Shown: positions 1 through 8,503 of the stretch, one piece after another
How the letters are laid out: the number at the start of each line of letters is the position of its first letter
Numbering within the stretch: the stretch's first letter is position 1
Assembly (NCBI GenBank): GCA_029210625.1
Contig: JARGFU010000007.1
Span: 186,933-250,932 of the forward strand
Length of the DNA stretch: 64,000 nucleotides
DNA from: Deltaproteobacteria bacterium
Lineage (GTDB): Bacteria; Myxococcota; Myxococcia; SLRQ01
Direction: 5' to 3'
Notes under the pieces: model-generated
The model's input: the letters and a program-made list of their open reading frames with translations, nothing else
What the model was told of the DNA's origin: nothing
The model's database searches: none
Program-made: the position numbers and the translations under genes

Positions 1-2184
1 CGGCGCTGGGATCTGGTGCCGCCCCTCTTCATCCACCTCGCCCAGGGCGAGGGGCCCGAGCGCAAGGACAGCGTGCTCTTCGGCCCCCTCTACCGGCACC
101 GCATGGCCCAGGGCTGGCACGCCGGCCTCGCGCCCCTCTACTTCGGCGGGCGGCACGCCACCGGCGGCTACGACGTCGTGCCGCCCCTGCTCCTGGCGCG
201 CTGGCGGGACGAGCAGGGCACCCGCCTCTGGTTCGCCAACACCTGGTACCGCCACCGCCCCGACGGCACCTTCTCCTTCAGCAGCTTCCCGCTGGCCTTC
301 GCCGGCCGCACCGAGCACCGGCACTGGCTCTCGATCCCGCCGCTCCTCTTCCACCACTCGGGGCGCGAGGGCGTGGAGCGGACCCTGGCCGGGCCCCTCT
401 ACCTCTCCCGGGTGGGCGAGAAGCGCACCCGCGCCCTCTTCCCCCTCTTCTTCAGCCGGCGCACCCCGGAGATGCAGCTCGACCTGGCCCTGCCCGGCTT
501 CTACCGCTACCGGGACGCCGAGGGGTGGGAGGCGGGGCTGCTGCCCCTCTGGGCCGGCGGGCGCAACTCGCGCCGCAGCTTCCACATCATCCCGCCCCTC
601 TTCGCCTACTGGCAGAAGACCGAGGACGAGCTGCGCCTGGGGTTGCTCAACACGCGCTACGTGAAGCGGCCCGACGGACATGCGCTGACCGTCTTCCCCC
701 TCCTCTTCGAGGGCCGGCGAGGGGACCGCCACCACCTGGTGGTGCCGCCCCTCCTCTTCGACTTCGCCTCGCCCGAGCGGCGCCTCACCGTGGTGGGGCC
801 CTTCTACCGGGCGCGCAGCGAGAGCGGCTGGCGGGCGGGCGTCTTCCCCCTCTACCTCGGGGCGCGCACCGACGAGCGCTCGACCGATCTGATCCCGCCC
901 CTGCTGACCTGGCGCAACGTCCACGCGGGGCGCACCTCGCTGGTGGTGGGCCCCTTCTACCGGGTGAAGGACGAGGCCGGCTGGAGCGGCGGCCTCTTCC
1001 CCCTCTACTTCGGCTCGCGCAACGAGCGCTTCGACTACGACCTCGTCCCCCCGGCCCTCTTCTACCGCCGGGTGCAGGGGGAGGACGCGACCCTGGTGGC
1101 CGGCCCCTACTTCCGCCTGAAGCGGGGCGAGTCGGTCTCGGGCGGGCTCCTGCCCCTCTTCCTCCACGGGCGGGAGGGCGAGCGCCGCTGGACCCTCGTG
1201 CCGCCGCTGCTGGCCTACCACTCCCGCGAGCCCGGGCGCTCGACCTTCTGGATGCTCAACACCTGGCACCGGCGAAGGGGCGAGCGGGTCTCCTGGGGCT
1301 CCTTCCCCCTCGTCTTCGCCCGGCGCAGCCCCGAGGCCTCCTCCCTGACCCTGCCGCCCCTCCTGATGCACTTCGGCCGCACCCCCGAGGGGAGCACGAC
1401 CTGGGTCGGCCCCTTCCTCCACCACCGGCGCGGCGAGCGCTCGACCACCGTGGTGGGGCCGGCCTTCCTCCACCGCCGCGGCGGGCGCTGGAGCGCGGGG
1501 CTGGCGCCGGTGCTCTTCGCCGGGGGAGGGGAGGGCCACGCCCACGCCTACCTGCCGCCGATCTTCTTCTACCGGCAGCGGCCGGACCGCTCGCGGCTGA
1601 CCCTGCTGCCGCTCCTGCACTACCGGCGCGACGCGGACGAGGCGACCCTCTACACCCCGCTGGCCTACTACCGCAGCCACCCGGAGGGGCACGCCTTCTA
1701 CTCGCCGGTGGCCGTCTCCTACCGCAACGGCGATCGCTTCCTGCACTCGGTGGTGGGCCTCTACTGGCGCGGCGCCGGCCCCGACCTCGCGGCCACGGTG
1801 GTGGCCCCCTTCTACTGGGACCTGCGCTTCCCGGGCAGCGGCACCCGCTTCCGGGCGCTGGCGCCGATCTACTGGAGCTTCCAGGGCGAGCAGGAGGAGA
1901 CCCACATCCTGCTCAACATCGCCTGGTCCAGCGGCGTGGGGCCCAAGGGGCCCTCCTACAGCTTCCGGATCGTGCCCCTCTTCTCCTACCAGCGCTACCA
2001 CCCCGATCACCTCAAGTGGCAGGTGCTCGAGGGGCTGGCCGGCTACGAGCGCGAGGGCGAGCGGCGGCGCTACCGGGCCTTCTACGTCTGGACCCGCCCG
2101 ACCGGGGGCGAGGTGGCGAGCGAGCCTAGGCCGCCTTCAGGCTCGGAGCCTCCGCCGCCGGTGGAGGCAGCTCCCGCAGGCTGA
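1..2184 (+). CDS. large beta-repeat protein of unknown function, 5' end missing
   Basis: The frame is open from the first base, so the true start is upstream; 727 residues are visible before the TGA. The protein is built of about ten units of roughly 50 residues. Each unit begins with a [VIL]PPL[LF] strand, continues with a GPFYR- or NTWYR-like strand, and ends with an FPLYF-like strand followed by a G-x-R turn. Alternating aromatic and hydrophobic residues separated by charged turns suggest regularly spaced beta strands, as in a beta solenoid or very large barrel. I do not recognise a family with a known function. The last 59 bases overlap the oppositely oriented desaturase gene. The C-terminal tail is Pro/Glu-rich and looks disordered. 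Localisation cannot be judged without the N-terminus. Confidence 0.8.
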   Translation, partial: RRWDLVPPLFIHLAQGEGPERKDSVLFGPLYRHRMAQGWHAGLAPLYFGGRHATGGYDVVPPLLLARWRDEQGTRLWFANTWYRHRPDGTFSFSSFPLAFAGRTEHRHWLSIPPLLFHHSGREGVERTLAGPLYLSRVGEKRTRALFPLFFSRRTPEMQLDLALPGFYRYRDAEGWEAGLLPLWAGGRNSRRSFHIIPPLFAYWQKTEDELRLGLLNTRYVKRPDGHALTVFPLLFEGRRGDRHHLVVPPLLFDFASPERRLTVVGPFYRARSESGWRAGVFPLYLGARTDERSTDLIPPLLTWRNVHAGRTSLVVGPFYRVKDEAGWSGGLFPLYFGSRNERFDYDLVPPALFYRRVQGEDATLVAGPYFRLKRGESVSGGLLPLFLHGREGERRWTLVPPLLAYHSREPGRSTFWMLNTWHRRRGERVSWGSFPLVFARRSPEASSLTLPPLLMHFGRTPEGSTTWVGPFLHHRRGERSTTVVGPAFLHRRGGRWSAGLAPVLFAGGGEGHAHAYLPPIFFYRQRPDRSRLTLLPLLHYRRDADEATLYTPLAYYRSHPEGHAFYSPVAVSYRNGDRFLHSVVGLYWRGAGPDLAATVVAPFYWDLRFPGSGTRFRALAPIYWSFQGEQEETHILLNIAWSSGVGPKGPSYSFRIVPLFSYQRYHPDHLKWQVLEGLAGYEREGERRRYRAFYVWTRPTGGEVASEPRPPSGSEPPPPVEAAPAG

Positions 2185-3172
2185 CCATCCTTCCCGAGTC
2201 CGCGTCCCAGACGTCGAGCTTCAGGCAGGCCCACACGTCGGCGAGCCGCCAGGAGGTGCGGCCGGGGCTCTGCAGCTCGGGGATGGCCTCCATCGCGTCG
2301 CGCAGCCGGTAGAAGGGGATGCGGTGGTTGAGGTGGTGCACGTGGTGGTAGCCGATCTCGCCGGTGAACCAGTGCATCAGGGCGCTCATCTCGAAGAGGC
2401 TGGAGCTCTTGAGCGCCGCGTGGGTGTAGTCCCAGTCGCGCCGGCCCTTCAGCTCGATCTCCGGGAAGTTGTGCTGGGCGTAGAAGAGGTAGCTGCCCGC
2501 GGCGCAGGCGACGGCCAGCGGGATCACGCCGCCGAAGAGGGCCGCCTGCCACCCGCCCCAGGCGAAGAGGCCCGCCAGGATCGCGGCGTGGAGCGCGAGC
2601 GCCACCGGGCCGCCCCAGTGCTGCTTCGGATCGCGCTTGAAGGGCGCGACGCACATCCCCAGGGCGAAGAGGGTGAGGTAGCCGGTGAGCATGGTGAGGG
2701 GGTGGCGCACCAGGCGGTAGGCCTTGCGCTGCTTCTCGCTCATGCCGCGGTACATCGCCGCGGTGACCACCGGGTAGGAGCCGATGGCGGAGCCGACCAG
2801 CTTCGCGTTGTGCTTGTGGTGGTAGTTGTGGGTCTCGCGCCAGACGCTCGGCGGGGCCAGCACCAGGAAGCCCACCGCGCTCATGAAGGCGCCGCCGAGC
2901 CTCGAGTCCACCCAGATCGCCCGGTGCAGGTAGTCGTGGAAGAAGATGAAGGCCCGCACCGTGCACAGGCCCGTGAGGATCGCCGCGGCCAGCCGCGCCC
3001 ACCACTGGGGCAGGAGCAGCGCCCCGAGCCAGCAGAGGAGCAGCACCGCCAGGGTGGAGAACCAGAGCCGCCAGGTGCGCGCCCGCTCGTCCACCGCGAA
3101 GGCCTTGGTGGCCTTGTTGAGCTCGGCGCCGCTGCGCATCTCGGTCACGGACGTGTCGCTGGCGTCGCTCAT
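2126..3172 (-). CDS. membrane fatty acid desaturase
   Basis: This 348-residue protein has the three histidine boxes of membrane di-iron fatty acid desaturases: HDYLH (HxxxH), HNYHHKH and, near the C-terminus, GYHHVHH. It also has an FYAQHNFPE stretch typical of acyl desaturases. Hydrophobic segments lie at about residues 37-75 and 168-205. The expected role is oxygen-dependent introduction of a double bond into an acyl chain at the cytoplasmic membrane; position and substrate cannot be read from sequence. The ATG start fits the hydrophilic N-terminal tail. The gene converges with and overlaps the upstream beta-repeat gene. It could supply unsaturated acyl chains to the lipid/PKS cluster 2.3 kb away, but nothing in the sequence links them. 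Confidence 0.9.
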   Translation of the reverse strand: MSDASDTSVTEMRSGAELNKATKAFAVDERARTWRLWFSTLAVLLLCWLGALLLPQWWARLAAAILTGLCTVRAFIFFHDYLHRAIWVDSRLGGAFMSAVGFLVLAPPSVWRETHNYHHKHNAKLVGSAIGSYPVVTAAMYRGMSEKQRKAYRLVRHPLTMLTGYLTLFALGMCVAPFKRDPKQHWGGPVALALHAAILAGLFAWGGWQAALFGGVIPLAVACAAGSYLFYAQHNFPEIELKGRRDWDYTHAALKSSSLFEMSALMHWFTGEIGYHHVHHLNHRIPFYRLRDAMEAIPELQSPGRTSWRLADVWACLKLDVWDADSGRMVSLRELPPPAAEAPSLKAA

Positions 3173-3282
3173 GCGTGCTCCCCTCGGCCGGATGGCCCCC
3201 GCGATCCGGCGGGGGCGTAACTAGCGCCCGGGAGCGCATCTCGCAAGCACGCGAAAGGTCTGACCCTTTCGCCGGGCTGCCT

Positions 3283-4122
3283 TCAGTTGGAGGCCGGGGC
3301 GGGGATCGCAGCGAGTTCCTCTCCGGCGGGCTTCGCGCGATCCTTCAGGGTCAGGAAGAGGGCGACGAAGGCGAGCTCGGCGAAGACCGAGGTCACCACC
3401 ACGCCGAGGCAGAAGGCCAGGAGGCCCAGGAGGGTCAGCGGGAGGAAGACGAAGGCCCGGCCGCGTTGACCGTGGACCAGGCGCCAGGAGTTCCGCATCG
3501 CCTGCAGGGCCCCGACCTCGTCGTCATCCGCCAGCTCGAGCCCGGCGAACATGAACCCCATGGCGACGTAGGCGTAGGGGACGATCGCGAGCAGGAGGCC
3601 AATCCCCAGGGCGACGACGGCTCCCGGAGCGAGGGCGTCGCCGCCCTCCAGCGCTCCTGCCGGCAGCTGGGACATCACCAGCTGCAGTAGGCCGTGGTGC
3701 CAGGCCGTCAGCGGGAGGTCCAGCACGAGCCAGAGGGCGAGGGTCTGGAGGGCCACCTTCGGGAGCTTGTGGGACTGGCCGAAGAGGGGCCGCAGCGTGG
3801 TCTCGCCCTCCCGGAGGAGCTCGAGCATCATCACGTAGAAGCCCAGCTGCAGGACGCCCTGGGCGATCCAGCTGGCCAGCGAGGTCCCGGTGCCCACGAC
3901 CTGGTAGAGGAGCTCCGGCAGCTCGGTCTCCGGCGAGCGCTGCAGGTTCTCGAAGAAGCGCAGCGCCGCCCGCTCCAGCGCGGCGTCGATGAAGATCATC
4001 GCGACGCCCATCAGGAGGGCGGCCAGGAGCAGGCGCCCCCACTGGCGCCGGAAACGCTCCCAGGAGAAGGCGTCGACCGCGCCGATGCTCCAGCTCTCGG
4101 GTTCAGGAGGGAGGTGGGTCAT
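3283..4122 (-). CDS. multi-pass membrane protein
   Basis: The encoded protein is 279 residues long. The frame remains open further upstream, but that extension is low-complexity antisense to the neighbouring gene, and the ATG at 4122 forms an ATGA overlap with the preceding gene's stop, so I start it there. It has about five or six hydrophobic segments; the last two (FVFLPLTLLGLLAFCLGVVV and what follows) come after a GALQAMRNSWRLVHG stretch. That arrangement resembles uncharacterised YciC/DUF975-like or glycerophosphodiester-phosphodiesterase membrane domains, but I see no catalytic motif. It is probably an inner-membrane protein of unknown function, translationally coupled to the small protein before it. 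Confidence 0.7.
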   Translation of the reverse strand: MTHLPPEPESWSIGAVDAFSWERFRRQWGRLLLAALLMGVAMIFIDAALERAALRFFENLQRSPETELPELLYQVVGTGTSLASWIAQGVLQLGFYVMMLELLREGETTLRPLFGQSHKLPKVALQTLALWLVLDLPLTAWHHGLLQLVMSQLPAGALEGGDALAPGAVVALGIGLLLAIVPYAYVAMGFMFAGLELADDDEVGALQAMRNSWRLVHGQRGRAFVFLPLTLLGLLAFCLGVVVTSVFAELAFVALFLTLKDRAKPAGEELAAIPAPASN

Positions 4123-4439
4123 CGCCCCGCCCTCCGCGCCCGCGCCTGGATCTCCCAGCGGACGATGCCCAGGAGCACCCGGGCCTCCTCGAGGCGCTCC
4201 CGGGGCACCCGCAGCTCGCCGGGCTCGCCCCAGAGGGTGAGCGGGAGGCCGCGGGCGTGGAAGGCGATGCAGACCGCCTCCTCCTCGGCCAGCCCGCGCA
4301 GGGTCCCGAGGTGGACCAGGGTCTGCGCGGGGACCGTCCCCCCGACCGAGAGCCGGGGGTGGCCCGCCCGGCGCGCCCGGCGCGGGAGGGGAGGGGGCCG
4401 CAGGGGCTGATTCGGGGCTCCGGGCTGGTTCGGCATCAC
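4119..4439 (-). CDS. small DUF2007-like protein
   Basis: This 106-residue protein has a Pro/Arg-rich N-terminal 35 residues and then a compact domain reading LVHLGTLRGLAEEEAVCIAF, a short GLPLTLWGEPGELRVP core, and a helix ending in LLGIVRWE. The pattern (helix, GxPLxxxGE, then a strand and a helix that begins RLEEARVLL) resembles the small putative signal-transducing DUF2007 domain. That is similarity by eye only. Its stop overlaps the start of the downstream membrane protein by four bases, so the two form one translational unit. An ATG at 4436 is an equally possible start. Confidence 0.55.
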   Translation of the reverse strand: MMPNQPGAPNQPLRPPPLPRRARRAGHPRLSVGGTVPAQTLVHLGTLRGLAEEEAVCIAFHARGLPLTLWGEPGELRVPRERLEEARVLLGIVRWEIQARARRAGR

Positions 4440-4601
4440 GCACCTCCCACGCTGACTTCGGGTTCAACCCTTCCTGCGCAGGGGGTCCCGGGAACCCGTA
4501 GGAGGAAATCCAGCCGCCCTCCTCGAACTTCGAATACCCGTGCTACTGAAGCGTCCCAGAGCGCGGCGGGTATCCACCCCGAAACGACGAGAGAACCTTC
4601 G

Positions 4602-5207
4602 ATGAAGCTCACCCACCTCTTCCTCGCCCTCTTCCTCCTCGGCCTCACCGGCTGCCCTCCGGCCGCCATCGAGCGGCGGATCGACCCCTCCTGGGTCGGC
4701 ACCCCCAAGGCCCGGATGACCGGCTACTTCGTCACCAGCGGCGCGGCCCCCGGCGGCGCCTCGACCGAGAGCGTGCCTCACGGCATCCGCCACGACACGG
4801 TCATCGACGAGGCCACCCTGGCCCTGACCGAGTCCGGCCAGACCTGCTTCGACGTGGTGGTCCGGACCTGGTCCGGCGAGGACGAGCCCCTCGAGCAGCT
4901 CACGCCGACCTGCACGGTGCGCGACCGGCCGGAGCCGGCGGTGGTCGAGGGCGAGGTCATCGCCGTCCACGATTACAGCGTGATGGGCTCCCGCGAGGTC
5001 TTCAGCCTCGAGGGGATCGCGCCGGGCAAGTTCCTCGGCATGTCCCTCTCCGAGCCCGAGGAGAAGACCTTCCGGGTCATCGAGCGCGGCGGCCGCCTCT
5101 GCTGCGCGATCAGCGCCTCGGGGCCGGTGGAGCTGCGCCTCACCAGCGAGCGGATGCAGTTCGCCGGCTACCGGTACCAGATCGCCTGGTCCTGGCGCAC
5201 CCGCTAG
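4602..5207 (+). CDS. predicted lipoprotein, function unknown
   Basis: The 201-residue product starts with a typical lipoprotein signal: positive residue, hydrophobic run, and lipobox LTGC with the lipidated Cys at position 18. The frame is open upstream, but the ATG at 4602 is the one that places the signal peptide at the N-terminus. The mature part is predicted to be beta-rich, with four further cysteines, and ends in QIAWSWRTR. I recognise no family. It is divergent from the DUF2007-like gene across 162 bases and is followed by the 290-base region before the lipid cluster. The likely location is the periplasmic face of the inner or outer membrane. Confidence 0.75.
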   Translation: MKLTHLFLALFLLGLTGCPPAAIERRIDPSWVGTPKARMTGYFVTSGAAPGGASTESVPHGIRHDTVIDEATLALTESGQTCFDVVVRTWSGEDEPLEQLTPTCTVRDRPEPAVVEGEVIAVHDYSVMGSREVFSLEGIAPGKFLGMSLSEPEEKTFRVIERGGRLCCAISASGPVELRLTSERMQFAGYRYQIAWSWRTR

Positions 5208-5497
5208 CGGACGCTCTCTCCGGCGCGACCGAACCAATTCGGGCTTGATTCTCCATGTGCCCGAAAGGTCTTACCAATTGGGGAAATGGCCCGATTTCGG
5301 CCTCCTCCGGCGGATAGCTCACAGGTGATCTGGACCCCTTCCCGGGGGGCCTCGATCGGCCTGCCGCGGCGCGTTGGATTGTCCTGGCAAAACGCGATCT
5401 CGATGTGCTATGTGGCGCGCCCTTTTGCCCGGGGGGGCAAATTGGTCAGACGAATCGCGGTCTTAGGGCAACACGCGCCGCGACGGAGGATCCACCC
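5208..5497 (+). other. 290-base non-coding region upstream of the lipid cluster
   Basis: No convincing coding frame is present. It holds two CCAATT-containing segments (near 5232 and 5273) flanking a CGGG / CCCG pair, and a perfect palindrome at 5424-5441. It is the obvious place for the promoter of the 5498-15630 gene set. I could not pick a convincing -35/-10 pair. Confidence 0.5.
5424..5441. promoter_or_regulatory. palindrome, possible operator
   Basis: TTTGCCC, then four G, then GGGCAAA: a perfect 7-bp inverted repeat 57 bases before the acyl-AMP ligase start. It could bind a dimeric regulator or form a hairpin in the leader. There is no experimental or family evidence for either. Confidence 0.35.
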
Positions 5498-7273
5498 ATG
5501 AAGGCAGCTCATGCGACCCTCGCCGAGGCCGTCGAGAAGATCGGCGAGCTTCATCCGGAGAACGGTTTCACCTTCCAGGACCTCAAGGGTGCGGAAACGA
5601 CCTACAGCTTCCCACACCTCGCCGAGCTGACCGCGCACCGCGCCGCCGGCCTGCAGGCGGAGGGCCTGAAGAAGGGCGACCGCATCGGCCTGATCGTCGT
5701 CGAGCCCGAGGACTTCGTCATCACCTTCCTCGCCGCGGTGCGCGTCGGCATCATCCCGGTGCCCCTCTATCCGCCCCTCTCGCTCGGCGGCCTCGACGCC
5801 TACGCCGAGAAGACGGCCAAGATCCTCGACTGCGCCGGCGCGAAGATCCTCGTCGCCTCCGCTCAGCTGCAGAACGTGCTCTGGGGCATCGTGGGCAAGG
5901 TCCCCTCCCTGGACAAGCTGCTCAAGGTCGAGACCCTGGCCGAGTTCCGCGGGACTCCCGAGAAGGTGGAGGTCGGCCCGGACGACATCGCCTTCCTGCA
6001 GTACACCTCGGGCTCCACCTCGGATCCCAAGGGCGTCATCGTCACCCACGCCTCGCTGAAGGCGAACTCCGAGGCCATCATGGGCCCCGGCCTGAACGCG
6101 ACCCCCGAGAAGACCGTGGGCGTCTCGTGGCTGCCGCTCTACCACGACATGGGCCTCATCGGCTTCGTGGTGGCGCCGATGTTCTGGGGCGTGAAGGTCG
6201 TCTTCATCCCCACCCTGCGCTTCCTCAAGCGCACCAGCGTCTGGATGGAGACCATCCACCGGCACCGCGGGACCATCTCCTTCGCGCCCCCCTTCGCCTT
6301 CGCCCTCGCGGCTCGCAAGGCGAAGCCCAGCGATCTCGAGAAGTGGGACCTCTCCTGCGTCGAGGTCCTCGGCTGCGGCGCCGAGCCGATCAACGCCGAG
6401 GCGATCCGGCACTTCAACGAGGTCTTCGGCCCGGGCTGCGGCCTCCCGAAGACCGCGGTGCTGCCCGCCTACGGCATGGCGGAGGCCACCCTGGCGATCT
6501 CCCTCAAGCCCCTGCGAGACGAGATGAAGACCCTCGTCGTCGACGCCGAGGCCTTCCAGGAGGAGGGCAAGGTCGTGGCCGCCAACGGCGGCGCCACCAT
6601 CGAGCAGGTCGCCTGCGGCAGCGCCTTCCCCGAGCACGAGATCTCAGTGAAGTGCCCGGAGAAGGGCGAGGTGCTCGGTGAGGGCCTCGAGGGCGAGATC
6701 TGCGTGAAGGGCCCCTCCGTGACCCCCGGCTACTTCGAGAACCCGACGGCGACGGCGGCCACCTTCAAGGGTGGCTGGCTCCACACCGGCGACCTCGGGT
6801 TCATCAAGGACGGTCAGGTGTACGTGACCGGCCGCCTCAAGGACCTCATCATCCTCAACGGACGCAACATCCACCCCCAGACGCTGGAGTGGGCGGCCGC
6901 GGAGGTGGACGGAGTCCGTCGAGGCAACGTGGTGGCCTTCTCCCGGATGGGAGACACCACCGAGGAGGCGATCGTGGTCCTCGAGACCACCTCGACCGAG
7001 CACGATCGCATCGCCGAGCAGGTGAAGGCCGAGATCCAGCGGAGCGTGGGGGTTCCGGTGGCCGAGGTCATCTGCGTGGGTCGCGGCATCCTGCCCAAGA
7101 CCTCCTCGGGCAAGCTGCAGCGCCGGCGCACCCGGCAGCAGTTCCTCACCGGCAAGCTCGGCACCGAGGGCAACCGCGTCGCCGGGAGCCGGGCCGGAAA
7201 AGTAACGCTTGCACGCCACGTCGCGCGGTCCTTGATCACCCGCGCGCGCGCTGCGGCGCCCTCCTTCCGATAA
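5498..7273 (+). CDS. fatty acyl-AMP ligase (FAAL-type adenylating enzyme)
   Basis: This 591-residue protein belongs to the ANL (adenylate-forming) superfamily. It has the P-loop YTSGSTSDPKG at 169-179, LYHDMGL at 214-220, YGMAEATL at 325-332, the ribose-binding HTGDLGF (Asp432), the hinge GRLKDLIILNGRNIHP, and the C-terminal catalytic Lys539 in SSGKLQRRR. YHDMGL and GRNIHPQTLE are typical of fatty acyl-AMP ligases that serve polyketide synthases. Such enzymes activate a free fatty acid as acyl-AMP and pass it to an acyl carrier protein rather than to CoA. The ATG at 5498 has a GGAGGA Shine-Dalgarno 7 bases upstream; the longer open frame lacks one. It is the first gene of the cluster that continues with a methyltransferase, ACP and PKS, so it probably loads the starter acyl group. 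Confidence 0.9.
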   Translation: MKAAHATLAEAVEKIGELHPENGFTFQDLKGAETTYSFPHLAELTAHRAAGLQAEGLKKGDRIGLIVVEPEDFVITFLAAVRVGIIPVPLYPPLSLGGLDAYAEKTAKILDCAGAKILVASAQLQNVLWGIVGKVPSLDKLLKVETLAEFRGTPEKVEVGPDDIAFLQYTSGSTSDPKGVIVTHASLKANSEAIMGPGLNATPEKTVGVSWLPLYHDMGLIGFVVAPMFWGVKVVFIPTLRFLKRTSVWMETIHRHRGTISFAPPFAFALAARKAKPSDLEKWDLSCVEVLGCGAEPINAEAIRHFNEVFGPGCGLPKTAVLPAYGMAEATLAISLKPLRDEMKTLVVDAEAFQEEGKVVAANGGATIEQVACGSAFPEHEISVKCPEKGEVLGEGLEGEICVKGPSVTPGYFENPTATAATFKGGWLHTGDLGFIKDGQVYVTGRLKDLIILNGRNIHPQTLEWAAAEVDGVRRGNVVAFSRMGDTTEEAIVVLETTSTEHDRIAEQVKAEIQRSVGVPVAEVICVGRGILPKTSSGKLQRRRTRQQFLTGKLGTEGNRVAGSRAGKVTLARHVARSLITRARAAAPSFR

Positions 7274-7316
7274 TCGCGAACGAACCACGAGAAGACTGCA
7301 CGAAGGGAGCTCGAGC

Positions 7317-8165
7317 ATGTCGACCCAGGCCGAAGTCGAAGTCAGTTACGACGTCTCCAACGAGTTCTTCCGCCTCTGGCTGGACGAGCGGATGAACTAC
7401 ACCTGCGCGCTCTACGAGGACACCGACAGCCTCGAAGAGGCGCAGATGAAGAAGCTGCACTGGCTGGCGGACGCCGCCAAGGTCAGCCCCGAGGGGCGCT
7501 TCCTCGACATCGGCTGCGGCTGGGGTGCCTGCCTGGAGTTCATGGCGACCACCCGCGGCGTGAAGGACTGCACCGGCATCACGCTGTCCCGGTCCCAGCA
7601 CGCCGAGATCGAGCGGCGGGCCATCCCGGGCGTGAAGGCTCACGTCGTCTCCTACGCCGACTTCCAGCCCGAGCAGAAGTTCGACGCCGTGACCTCCATC
7701 TGCATGATGGAGCACATCGCCACCCCCGAGCAGGTGCGCGCGGGCGAGCACATCGCCCTCTACCGGGACTACTTCAAGAAGGCCTGGGAGTGGACCAACC
7801 CCGGCGCCTGGTTCGGCCTGCAGACCATCCTGCGCAACCGCGTGCCGCGGAACCGCGAGCACCTGCGGGACATCGGCTGGGTGACCCAGGAGATCTTCCC
7901 GGGCGGCCTCTCGCTGCGCCTCGAGGACATCATGATGGCCGTGAACCCCTACTGGGAGATCATGGAGGTCAAGACGCGCCGCGAGGACTACCAGAAGACC
8001 TGCGCCGAGTGGCAGCGCCGCCTGCGCCTGAACGAGACCGTCATCCGCGAGAAGTGGGGTGACAAGGTCTTCGACGACTACGACCGCTACCTCGGCGCCT
8101 GCGTCACCGGCTTCGAGAACCATTACCAGTCGCTGGCGCAGTATGCTCTGCGCCGCATCGACTAG
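7317..8165 (+). CDS. cyclopropane-fatty-acid-synthase-like SAM methyltransferase
   Basis: The product (282 residues) starts with the family signature YDVSNEFFRLWLDERMNYTC, followed by the SAM-binding motif LDIGCGWG (Asp64 to Gly70) and a GITLSRSQ stretch, as in CFA synthase and the mycolic acid cyclopropane synthases. MMEHIA near residue 129 matches the family's active-site region. It is shorter than E. coli Cfa, which has an extra N-terminal domain, and similar in size to mycolic acid methyltransferases. Family chemistry is methyl transfer to an acyl double bond, giving cyclopropane, methyl-branched or methoxy products. An AAGGGAG Shine-Dalgarno precedes the ATG. It lies between the acyl-AMP ligase and the ACP, which suggests it works on the cluster's acyl chain, possibly while ACP-bound. 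Confidence 0.87.
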   Translation: MSTQAEVEVSYDVSNEFFRLWLDERMNYTCALYEDTDSLEEAQMKKLHWLADAAKVSPEGRFLDIGCGWGACLEFMATTRGVKDCTGITLSRSQHAEIERRAIPGVKAHVVSYADFQPEQKFDAVTSICMMEHIATPEQVRAGEHIALYRDYFKKAWEWTNPGAWFGLQTILRNRVPRNREHLRDIGWVTQEIFPGGLSLRLEDIMMAVNPYWEIMEVKTRREDYQKTCAEWQRRLRLNETVIREKWGDKVFDDYDRYLGACVTGFENHYQSLAQYALRRID

Positions 8166-8197
8166 CCCCCCTTTCGACCGACACCGGAGATTCATCG

Positions 8198-8452
8198 ATG
8201 AACGATCAGGAGATCCTGGGCCTCCTCAAGGAGGCCCTCGCCGAGGTGGCCCCCGCGCGCGCCGCCGACTTCGACTCCATCACCCTCGAGGCCACCATCG
8301 AGGACCTCGACCTCGACTCCGTCTCCACCATGGAGATGGTCGGCTTCCTCGAGGAGCGGGTCGACGTGATCTTCCCCGACGAGGAGCTCGCCCGCGTCAG
8401 CCGCCTGGGCGACCTCGCCGCGCTGATCCGGGGCGAGCGCGTCAGCGCCTGA
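8198..8452 (+). CDS. stand-alone acyl carrier protein
   Basis: An 84-residue acidic protein with the carrier-protein motif LDLDSVSTMEM; Ser41 is the expected attachment site for 4'-phosphopantetheine. Length and helix pattern fit a free ACP. It sits between the methyltransferase and the PKS, 32 and 51 bases from them. The simplest role is to accept the acyl group from the acyl-AMP ligase and deliver it to the PKS ketosynthase. The phosphopantetheinyl transferase at the end of the cluster probably activates it. Confidence 0.9.
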   Translation: MNDQEILGLLKEALAEVAPARAADFDSITLEATIEDLDLDSVSTMEMVGFLEERVDVIFPDEELARVSRLGDLAALIRGERVSA

Positions 8453-8503
8453 AGCCCACGGACGACCGACCGCTCCCCACCCAACGCACATAGAGGTGTC
8501 CCC

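Noticed and set aside
4123..4467. N-terminal extension of the membrane protein to 4467
   Set aside because: The extra 115 residues are Pro/Gly/Arg-rich and antiphase to a compact small gene that overlaps the chosen start by ATGA.
5374..5420. Sigma54 promoter upstream of the acyl-AMP ligase
   Set aside because: The TGGC near 5388 has no GC dinucleotide at the right distance, so the -24/-12 pattern is not met.
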